Assembly: GCF_021404305.1 (NCBI RefSeq)
Contig: NZ_JABFTX010000001.1
Location: 1,240,001-1,304,000, forward strand
Source: Billgrantia ethanolica
Lineage (GTDB): Bacteria; Pseudomonadota; Gammaproteobacteria; Pseudomonadales; Halomonadaceae
Direction: 5' to 3'
Length of the DNA: 64,000 nucleotides
Shown: piece after piece, positions 54,714 through 62,417 of the stretch
How the letters are laid out: the number at the start of each line of letters is the position of its first letter
Position numbering within the stretch: position 1 is the stretch's first letter
The notes under the pieces: generated by a model
Databases searched by the model: none
Told to the model about the DNA's origin: nothing
The model's input: only the letters and a program-made list of their open reading frames with translations
Program-made: the position numbers and the translations under genes

Positions 54714-56405
54714 TCAGGTGGAAACAGGCACTTCTTCGACCATACCCCCCAGCCGCGACTCGACGTCGCCGCGCAGCACCTCACCCATGGTCTCTTCGGG
54801 CGGCGCCATTTCGTCAGTCAGCTGCACCTGGAACGGCTTGCCCTGCTGATCGAGCCGCTGTATCCAGCCCATTGCGCCGCCGGAGAAGCGCACCAGGGAA
54901 CCGACCGGGCGCAGCCCGAAGCGCTGCACATAGCGCTTCACCCAGCGCGGGTCGAACTGCTGCGGCGACTTGAGCAAGTGCCGATAGACAGCATCGATAC
55001 GCCAGGCCGGCCGGTCGGCACGGTTGCGGCGCATGGCATCCACCACATCGACGACCGCACTCATACGCGCCAGCTCGGAGAGCCCTTCACTCATGACGCC
55101 CGCCGGGTATCCGCTGCCATCCAGCCGCTCATTGGCGCTGACCACCACGGCGTGCAGCACCTTCTCCGACAGCCACTGGCAGCGCCCCATCCGCTGGACC
55201 AGCAGGTCGACATGCTGCTTGAGCTGGATATGCTCGTCCGGACCGAACGAACCGGCAGCGATCAGGCCGGACGGCAGCAGCCCCTTACCCAGATCATGAA
55301 TCATGGCACTCGCCGCCAAGGCCTTGCGCACGTCCCGCGGCACCGAGCTGGTACCGGCCAGGGCCAGCATATGCACGGCCACGCCGAGACCATGACGTAC
55401 CAGCACCGGCTCCTGGCCCAGGCAGCGGGTGGCGAAAAGCAGCGCCTCGATATCCTCCTCGGCCAGCTGGAGCAACATGTCGGCGTGACGGGAGAGCTGC
55501 ACAGGGTCAACGTCATCGCCCTGCTGCAGTTCCAGCAGTTGCGCATCGAGGTAGCCCGCCACCCGCGCCAGGCGTCGCGCCATGGGAGTCGGGTAGCTCA
55601 TCAAGTTACGCCGGCCGACCGATGGTGAAGCACCGGAAGATTGGCTCTGGAACAGCATCGAAGGAAGCCGCCCCACGTCGGGTTCATCGCCATAGCGTGA
55701 CGACTCGCGCTCGATCTCGCGCACGAAGAACCATAGCTTGCGCTCCTGTTCGGCACTGCAGGCGTGGAACTGGAACCCCACCCTCAGGGTCTGGCGATCG
55801 CTGTCCGCTACCTTGTGACGCGGGGCCGCCTGCACCGTAAAGCGGCTGCCATTGGGGAAACACAACTCAATCTCTACCAGTGCCGCTTCGGCCAGCAAAG
55901 TGGCAGCCGAAGACGGCAGCTCCAGCTGACATCCCTGCTGAGAGAGGTCCTTGAGATCGCCCTGAACCGTGACATCCCCCTCTCCTTCAGTGCCACGCAG
56001 GATGGCTCCTACCTCCATACCCAGCCGCAGACGGGCGCGATAGGCCTCACGCCGCTGCATCTCTTCCAGATAGTGGGGATAATCGCACTGACACTGCACC
56101 CGCCCCTGCAAGGCTTCCACCTGCAGGGCCTTGAGGGATGGCGTACGGATCATCTTCCCGTGTACCTGGCCCAGCAGACGAAAGCCCATACCACGCTTCA
56201 GTTCACCGACGATCTCACGCACTGCCGTAATGTCGAGGAGCATCGATGCTGGCGGCGCCTGCTCCATCACGACGACCGGCATGGGGGCGCTGCCTGGCCT
56301 GTCGAGCAGCAGTGAGGCACCGCCGGGCTGGATCAATTGATCCAGCAGCACCTCGATCTCGCTCGGACTCCCCACCCGTATGAATTCATCCCCTTGCTGC
56401 TCCAT
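54714..56405 (-). CDS. YcgR-type PilZ protein fused to a degenerate HD-GYP domain
   Basis: A 563-aa protein. An N-terminal YcgR-like domain (about 1-110) is followed by a PilZ domain (about 120-240) with the c-di-GMP motifs RxxxR (YRARLRLG) and DLSQQG. An HD-GYP domain (about 310-520) comes next. HD is kept (MIHDLGKGLLP) and so is the GYP-like ending (ERLDGSGYP), but the usual HHE preceding it is ANE, so metal binding is probably impaired. It would sense c-di-GMP through PilZ and may act as a YcgR-style flagellar brake. It ends 8 nt before the fliS promoter boxes. Confidence 0.88.
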   Translation of the reverse strand: MEQQGDEFIRVGSPSEIEVLLDQLIQPGGASLLLDRPGSAPMPVVVMEQAPPASMLLDITAVREIVGELKRGMGFRLLGQVHGKMIRTPSLKALQVEALQGRVQCQCDYPHYLEEMQRREAYRARLRLGMEVGAILRGTEGEGDVTVQGDLKDLSQQGCQLELPSSAATLLAEAALVEIELCFPNGSRFTVQAAPRHKVADSDRQTLRVGFQFHACSAEQERKLWFFVREIERESSRYGDEPDVGRLPSMLFQSQSSGASPSVGRRNLMSYPTPMARRLARVAGYLDAQLLELQQGDDVDPVQLSRHADMLLQLAEEDIEALLFATRCLGQEPVLVRHGLGVAVHMLALAGTSSVPRDVRKALAASAMIHDLGKGLLPSGLIAAGSFGPDEHIQLKQHVDLLVQRMGRCQWLSEKVLHAVVVSANERLDGSGYPAGVMSEGLSELARMSAVVDVVDAMRRNRADRPAWRIDAVYRHLLKSPQQFDPRWVKRYVQRFGLRPVGSLVRFSGGAMGWIQRLDQQGKPFQVQLTDEMAPPEETMGEVLRGDVESRLGGMVEEVPVST

Positions 56406-56467
56406 CCTTGCTTCTCCGCCCTTTGGGTCATTGACCTATTCTTTTTTCTTGCGCATCTCGCCTGTGT

Positions 56468-59400
56468 CTACGAGAGCCTGCTGGCCGGCAGTACACCACC
56501 CTCGGTAGCCGCTCTGCGCTGCTCCAGGTATACACGTAGCTTCGCGAGCGGCATCGGACGGGCAAAGAAGAAGCCTTGGAACACGTCGCAACCATGCGCC
56601 GCCAGGAAATCCCGCTGCTCGGATTCTTCGATACCTTCGGCCACCACGGCAAGCCCCAGATGGTGTGCCATGGAGATGATCCCCTGAACGATCGCTCCAT
56701 CATGACGGCTACTGGCGATGTCGCGTACGAAACTGCGGTCGATCTTGATCTTGCCGATCGGCAACTGCTTGAGATAACTGAGACTCGAGAACCCAGTACC
56801 GAAGTCGTCGATAGAAACCTCGACCCCCATGTCACGCAGACGATGCAGCGTTTCGACGGCAGCGGCCGAGTCGGCCATCAGAATGCCCTCGGTCAGTTCC
56901 AGCTCGAGATATTCTGGCGAGAGCCCGGTCTCGAGCAGCGCCTGCTGCAAATTACTGAGAAAGTTCGGCCGCCGGAACTGCAGCGGCGAAAGATTGACTG
57001 ACACCCGATGATGGCCGTAGCCCTCGACCGCCAGCCGACACATGTCTCGACAGGCCTGACGCAGCACCCACTCACTGATAGGACCGATCTGCCCGGTATC
57101 TTCGGCCAAGGGGATGAACAGGCCGGGAGAGAGGTAACCCTTGACGGGGTGCTTCCAGCGCACCAGCGCCTCGACTCCGACCACGTCGCCGCTACGGGCA
57201 TCGAGCAGAGGCTGGTAGTGCAGCTCGAAGTTCTCTGCCTCGATCGCCTCCTGTAGATCGTTGCGCAACGCCATCCGCGCGCTGACTTCCTCGTTGATGT
57301 CGCTGGTAAAGCACTCCCAGGCATTGCGCCCCTTCTGCTTGGCACGATACATGGCCATGTCGGCCTGCTGGATGAGCTCGACCGGATTCTCCAGTTCATC
57401 CTGCAAGAAGGCGATGCCGACACTGGCACCGATATAGAGCTCATGCTCGCCCACCCGGAACGGGCGGCGAATACAGGCGAGAAGTCGCTCCACCAGACGA
57501 ATGGCGCTCTCCTCCCGCGCAAGCTCCGGCAGCAAAATGACGAATTCGTCACTCCCGAAGCGGGCCAGCGTATCACCGGGGTCCAGCTCGTCAGCCAGGC
57601 GCTGGGCAACCTGGATCAGCACCTGATCGCCCACTTCATGACCCAGGCTGTCGTTGATCGGCTTGAAATCATCCAGATCGACGAACAGCACCGCCAGGGT
57701 GCGGCCATGGCGCTTGGCCAGCTGAACGTCGTGAAGGAGGTGGTCCTCGAACAGGGAGCGATTGGCCAGCCCCGTCAGCGCATCGTGGCTGGCATGGAAG
57801 GAGAGCTTCGCCTCATAGGACTTGCGCTCGGAGATGTCATGCTGAATGCCGACGAAATGCGTTACCACACCTTCCCCATCTCGCACCGGGGCCAAGTAGA
57901 GATTGTTCCAGAACGGCGTACCGTCCTTGCGGTAATTGCACAGTGTGACGTTGATATCGCGCTGCTCTGCAAGCGCCTGGCTCATCTGGGCCACCGCCTC
58001 CGGGTCGGTCTCGCTGCCCTGCAGGAAGTTGCAATTCCGCCCCAGCACCTCGTCCCGCCGATAGCCGGTAATTCTCTCGAACGCTTCGTTGACGTAAATA
58101 ACCGGCAAGCTCTCGGTCTGCGCATCGACGATGATGATGCCATTGATACTGGCCTCGACGCTGCGCTGGAGAATACGCAGCTCCGTCTCCCGACGGTGCT
58201 GCTCGGTCATGTCCTTGGCAATACCGTAGAAGCCGATCACGCCACCATTGACGACGATGGGCAAGTTGGTCACGTCGAGGTAGACGGTCCGCGCCTCACG
58301 ATGATGAATGGTGGCGGAATAGCGGAAGGCCTCACCCGGGTCGGCATTCTGGAACAAGGCCTGGATGCGCGAACGGTCCTCGGGCAGCACCATTACCGAA
58401 TAGTGCGTACCGATGAGCTGCTCCATCGAATAGCCCGTTACCTTGCTGCAAGCGGCATTGACCGAGGTGAAGTGTCCTGCCAGGTCGAGCGAGAACACCG
58501 CATCGGGATGATAGGTGAACAGCGAGCGATAGCGCTGCTCGTTCTCCCGCAGCGCCTTACGATTGCGCTCACGCTCCACCGCCAGCGATACCAACTCGGC
58601 GGCTTCGATCACGCGGCGCCGATCACTTCTTCTGGGCTCACCCGGCTGGCGATAATAGATAGCAAAGGTGCCTAATACCTCCGAATTGCTGCCGCTCACC
58701 GGATATGACCAGCACGCCCCGAGACCATGCTCAGCGGCGAGCGCATGAAATCCACGCCAGTGAGGATCGCGCGCGATATCGGCACTTACCACGAAATCGC
58801 GGATGAAGGCCGCACGGCCGCAGGCGCCGTTCTTCGGCCCTATCGCGGTACCAGTGATCGCGTCGCAATAGGCTTGGGGCAGGCTCAGGCTGTAGATGCG
58901 GTTCAGATAGAGGCGCGCTTCATCGCACAACATGATCGAAGCAATTCCGCCCGGAACCTGCGCCTCCACGATCCGGCAGATTGCGCCGAGTGTTTCCTCC
59001 AACGGCTGGTCGCGCGCGATCAGGGTCTGCACACGCTGCTGGGCCCGCAGGTGGCGCTGAGTTCGCGCCAAAGCCAGTGAACGCCGGCGGCTCAGATCCG
59101 CCATGGAGAGACTGAACGCCAGCAGGTAGCTCAACACGAGCCCTGCCACCCCCACTCCCAATGGGATCGCCTCTCCCAAACTGGACATGGCAAAGGGTCC
59201 GTCACCCTCCACCTTGACGTTCAAGGTGGCCCCGCCCGGCAATATCAGAAAACCGCGCTGAAGCTCCGTCTCCATGCTGCCAAAGGGGTGGTTGGCGACC
59301 ATCACACTTCCATGGCGCTCCACGGATAGCGCCAACGGAGTGACGAGAGAGTGGAGCCCCTGATCGAACAGCCGGCTCAAATCGAGAACGGCCACCAGCC

Positions 59401-60457
59401 TGGCCTGGGCAGACTCATGCAACGGCACCGATAACAGTGCCAGCTCAGGGTGAGCGTCATCCGGCAATACCCAGCGCGGATAGTCACCGCCGACTGCCAG
59501 CCAGTCCAGCAACCAGTCATGCTGCTCCAGCCAGTTGAGCAACTGAAACGAATCTCCTCTTTCGCGCCCCCACTGAAACCGCTCGCTGTCACCGTCCTGC
59601 CAGTAGAGCGATTGCAGACTAGGCAGGTCGCGGAAGTAAGTATCGGCTTCGACCTGTCGAAACGAGGGCGGTGGCAAACCGCCGAATTCAGCCCAGCGTG
59701 ACGCCATGCGTTGCAGCTCACGCTGCTGCCTGTCCACCACGCCCTCCGCGCTGATCTTGAAGTTACTTAACAGCTCGGTCGCGTGCTGCTGCCTGGCGTC
59801 GTACTGCTGCCAGGTGAGCGCATACCAGGCAAGCCCACTCGCCAAGACCCCACCGGCCAGCGCTACGACCACGCCACGATTCATGAGTGGAGAGACGTTG
59901 GGATGACGTGCCATCGACATCATGGCGGTGCCGGTCAGCAAGGCAGGCAACGCCGTGAACGGTGTGGCAAAGGCGGTGCCCCAAGGGCTTGGCCTGAGCA
60001 GGTCGGGTCTTAGCCCGGCGACGATGCTCAGCCCGCCGACGAGCATGACCGCAACTCCTCCGAACAACCAGAGGTAACGACCACGCGCAGAGCCGATACC
60101 CGCCATGAGACAGATTGAAACGATCAATACCGCAATGCTGGTTGCAGGTGAAAGTGAGAGCTGCTGTGCAAGTATCGCCGCGGCAACGTCTGACGGCAGC
60201 CAGGTCAACACTGGCGCAAAAAGACCGAACGGCAGCAGCAGCGCTCCACTGCACTGTGCCACCTTGGTTCGGCCAAGGAGCGTTGCAAGCAAACCGGCGC
60301 CTACAAGTAGCATGAGCGGCAAACTGACCCGAGCCGGCTGCCACCCCATCGGAAGCTGCCAGCTTGCCAGGCCATTGACACCACCCATCACCAGCAGCAG
60401 AACCGGCACGAGCAGCAGCCAGGTATGCAGTGCTACCTGCTGTGAATTGTTGGGCAT
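56468..60457 (-). CDS. LOV/PAS/GAF multi-sensor GSDEF-EAL c-di-GMP protein
   Basis: A 1329-aa protein. About eight N-terminal membrane helices and a periplasmic CHASE4-like region (about 1-440) lead to GAF, PAS, LOV, GGDEF and EAL domains. The LOV domain has the photoactive-cysteine motif GRNCNFLQG (C809) and flanking NYRKDGTPFWN and DISERK. The cyclase loop reads RFGSDEF rather than GGDEF, so cyclase activity may be weak, while the EAL domain looks intact (VEALVRW, DDFGTGFSS, KIDRSFV). It could thus be a light-regulated phosphodiesterase. ATG 60457 lies behind a sigma-28 promoter (60492-60518); the GTG at 60529 lies upstream of it. The longer frame overlaps the GGDEF gene. Confidence 0.9.
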   Translation of the reverse strand: MPNNSQQVALHTWLLLVPVLLLVMGGVNGLASWQLPMGWQPARVSLPLMLLVGAGLLATLLGRTKVAQCSGALLLPFGLFAPVLTWLPSDVAAAILAQQLSLSPATSIAVLIVSICLMAGIGSARGRYLWLFGGVAVMLVGGLSIVAGLRPDLLRPSPWGTAFATPFTALPALLTGTAMMSMARHPNVSPLMNRGVVVALAGGVLASGLAWYALTWQQYDARQQHATELLSNFKISAEGVVDRQQRELQRMASRWAEFGGLPPPSFRQVEADTYFRDLPSLQSLYWQDGDSERFQWGRERGDSFQLLNWLEQHDWLLDWLAVGGDYPRWVLPDDAHPELALLSVPLHESAQARLVAVLDLSRLFDQGLHSLVTPLALSVERHGSVMVANHPFGSMETELQRGFLILPGGATLNVKVEGDGPFAMSSLGEAIPLGVGVAGLVLSYLLAFSLSMADLSRRRSLALARTQRHLRAQQRVQTLIARDQPLEETLGAICRIVEAQVPGGIASIMLCDEARLYLNRIYSLSLPQAYCDAITGTAIGPKNGACGRAAFIRDFVVSADIARDPHWRGFHALAAEHGLGACWSYPVSGSNSEVLGTFAIYYRQPGEPRRSDRRRVIEAAELVSLAVERERNRKALRENEQRYRSLFTYHPDAVFSLDLAGHFTSVNAACSKVTGYSMEQLIGTHYSVMVLPEDRSRIQALFQNADPGEAFRYSATIHHREARTVYLDVTNLPIVVNGGVIGFYGIAKDMTEQHRRETELRILQRSVEASINGIIIVDAQTESLPVIYVNEAFERITGYRRDEVLGRNCNFLQGSETDPEAVAQMSQALAEQRDINVTLCNYRKDGTPFWNNLYLAPVRDGEGVVTHFVGIQHDISERKSYEAKLSFHASHDALTGLANRSLFEDHLLHDVQLAKRHGRTLAVLFVDLDDFKPINDSLGHEVGDQVLIQVAQRLADELDPGDTLARFGSDEFVILLPELAREESAIRLVERLLACIRRPFRVGEHELYIGASVGIAFLQDELENPVELIQQADMAMYRAKQKGRNAWECFTSDINEEVSARMALRNDLQEAIEAENFELHYQPLLDARSGDVVGVEALVRWKHPVKGYLSPGLFIPLAEDTGQIGPISEWVLRQACRDMCRLAVEGYGHHRVSVNLSPLQFRRPNFLSNLQQALLETGLSPEYLELELTEGILMADSAAAVETLHRLRDMGVEVSIDDFGTGFSSLSYLKQLPIGKIKIDRSFVRDIASSRHDGAIVQGIISMAHHLGLAVVAEGIEESEQRDFLAAHGCDVFQGFFFARPMPLAKLRVYLEQRRAATEGGVLPASRLS

Positions 60458-60491
60458 CAGGCTCTCGCTGAACGACACTCTATTAAGTCGG

Positions 60492-60518
60492 GTATCGGCA
60501 GGCGACCGCAAAACTTGA
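60492..60518 (-). promoter_or_regulatory. Sigma-28 promoter for the LOV-GSDEF-EAL gene
   Basis: Minus strand: TCAAGTTT, 11 nt, GCCGATAC. It lies just after the stop of the GGDEF gene, about 25 nt before the predicted transcript start and 35 nt before ATG 60457. Confidence 0.84.
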
Positions 60519-60525
60519 GGGCACG

Positions 60526-61749
60526 TCACTCATCAGACAAAGGATTGTTAGCCACCATGACCTGATTGCGCCCTTCCCGCTTGGCCCGGTACAACGCCTC
60601 ATCGGCGCGCTTCAGCGCCTGCTGCGGCGGCTCGTCCTGCAGCAGCCGGGTCACGCCGATGCTGGTGGTCACTGCAATGATCCTGTCGTCGTGGTCGGTG
60701 AATTCGCTCTTCTCCACGGCATAGCGAATGCGCTCTGCAACCTCCATCGCCCGAGCTTCACCGCTACCCACCAATATGATGACGTACTCCTCGCCGCCGT
60801 AGCGAGCGACACAGTCGTGCCGGCGCGTCTGCCTCACCAGTAGATCGGCGAACTGACACAGCACTCTGTCGCCGCCCGAGTGACCGTAGCTGTCGTTGAT
60901 GCGCTTGAAGTGATCGAGATCCAGAATCAGCAATGAACAGGGCACGTTGCCAAAACTCCCCTGCCCTTCGGTTTCGCGCTGCCAGGCCTGCACCTTGCTC
61001 AGATGCAACTCGAGCGCCCCCCGGTTGAAGAGTCCGGTCAGCGGATCGTGGGTCGCCTGGCGATAGAGCCGTAACAGCAGGCTGAGCTGAAAATGGTTGG
61101 CCGCCAGAGACACCACCAGAAGGCTTGCCAGCAGCCAGAGGCTTTCTACCCCTTGCCCGGTCAGCCAACTGCCGTCGGCCAACTGCGCGAAGCCCAGCAG
61201 GCCCAGCATGGCGAGGCCGGCCCCCAAGGATTCCAACAGCGTGAAGGGAAACACACTGAGCGCCGCTACCAGCAGAAAGGGGATGAAGCCATAGCCCACC
61301 AGGTTCACCAACTGCTCCGGCGGCAGAACGATGAGCACCAGCAGGTAAAAGGCTGCCGGCAGGGCCAGCAGCATGCCGGCACTGAAGCGAATGCGGCGGA
61401 TACGCTCGCGGCTGAAATAGGCCAGTGCCAACACCCCCACCAATCCCAGCATCAGCATGACCCGCCCCAGCAGCGTGTAGCGCAGCAGATCGACCGGCAG
61501 TGCCAGCGTATCCACCACGATCCACAGCGGCGAGAGCAAGGCAAAGATGAGCCCCACCGCCAGCACGCGGCTGCGCAGGTAGCGGGCATGGGCGAAGGCA
61601 AAATCCCGCGAATGATGGCGGCTGCTCAGTGTATCGCGCAGAGCGCTCAGGCCGACGAACAGCTCATGCCCTACCTCGGGCGGCTCGGCAAGAGCATCCA
61701 GGCTACGATTCTGATAGTCGCGAGGTTGCCGCGTCTTGCTGGAAAACAT
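60526..61749 (-). CDS. Membrane diguanylate cyclase (GGDEF)
   Basis: A 407-aa protein with about six membrane helices (about 70-230, MASE-like) and a GGDEF domain (about 250-400). Its active loop is YGGEEYVIIL, an accepted GGEEF-type motif, and the FDLDHFKRIND substrate/metal loop (here LDLDHFKRINDSYGHSGGD) is complete, so it should make c-di-GMP. I use ATG 61749, since the longer open frame runs into non-coding DNA. Its opposite activity to the EAL-type neighbour suggests local balancing. Confidence 0.92.
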   Translation of the reverse strand: MFSSKTRQPRDYQNRSLDALAEPPEVGHELFVGLSALRDTLSSRHHSRDFAFAHARYLRSRVLAVGLIFALLSPLWIVVDTLALPVDLLRYTLLGRVMLMLGLVGVLALAYFSRERIRRIRFSAGMLLALPAAFYLLVLIVLPPEQLVNLVGYGFIPFLLVAALSVFPFTLLESLGAGLAMLGLLGFAQLADGSWLTGQGVESLWLLASLLVVSLAANHFQLSLLLRLYRQATHDPLTGLFNRGALELHLSKVQAWQRETEGQGSFGNVPCSLLILDLDHFKRINDSYGHSGGDRVLCQFADLLVRQTRRHDCVARYGGEEYVIILVGSGEARAMEVAERIRYAVEKSEFTDHDDRIIAVTTSIGVTRLLQDEPPQQALKRADEALYRAKREGRNQVMVANNPLSDE

Positions 61750-61902
61750 GGTAGCGCCCTTGTACGCGGCCGTCCGTGGCAGGCCGATTAGCACGGAATG
61801 TGCAGGTGCGGTTATATCAGAGCCCATCCAACCTAACGAGACACGAAGGTTTGACATTCGACAAACAGGGGGACGATTCAACGCTATTTCGATTGAAAGT
61901 GA

Positions 61903-62136
61903 CTATCTCAGACGTTCAATCGAGTGAAAGCTACCCTCAGGGGAGAACGAGAGCCGAAAGGTACCGTGTACGCCGTCGCGGGTCACCACGCGCCGCAGCG
62001 CCTCCGCTGGAAACACCACCCGGCGACCGTCCAGGCTATGGGCCAGCACCTGCCCCACCCGACCCTCGTAGTGGGCCAGGCAAGCCTCGGCGGAAAGCTC
62101 GATGACGACGTCGATACTCGGCATGAAAAAGGGCAT
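61903..62136 (-). CDS. DUF2835 family small protein
   Basis: A 77-aa protein matching DUF2835: EACLAHYEGRVGQVLAHSLDGRRVVFPAEALRRVV, then GVHGTFRLSFSPEGSFHSIERL. Its function is unknown. An 8-bp inverted repeat (CGATTGAA/TTCAATCG, 61890-61922) overlaps its 3' end, possibly a weak terminator. Confidence 0.85.
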   Translation of the reverse strand: MPFFMPSIDVVIELSAEACLAHYEGRVGQVLAHSLDGRRVVFPAEALRRVVTRDGVHGTFRLSFSPEGSFHSIERLR

Positions 62137-62417
62137 CCGGAAGAACGAAACGCTTCCATACTACCGTTTGCGTTACCAAGATACCCACCGTTGCGCTTGC
62201 AGGGACGAACTGCGAGATAACGCTGCCGGGGTGGAAAGCGCCCCCGGCCCGTCGTCAACCTGCATCTACGCTACAAGCCCACCGAATGAATTAGAATAAT
62301 CAACTAATCGAACCGGCCCTGAGTAGCTCACGCACAAACCCCAATGGCGAGGTGTTCCTTGAGCAGGACGGAACTATGTAAAGGTTCATCGCTGCCCCTT
62401 CCTTATTTAACTTCCTC
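62137..62417. other. Non-coding gap
   Basis: 281 nt without a convincing gene. It is lower in GC towards 62290-62420. I see no hairpin with a T-run or clear promoter; it may contain the promoter of the DUF2835 gene. Confidence 0.4.

Noticed and set aside
60458..60529. Upstream GTG start (60529) for the LOV protein
   Set aside because: It lies upstream of the sigma-28 promoter boxes and lacks a ribosome-binding site, whereas ATG 60457 follows GAGAG and leads straight into the first membrane helix.
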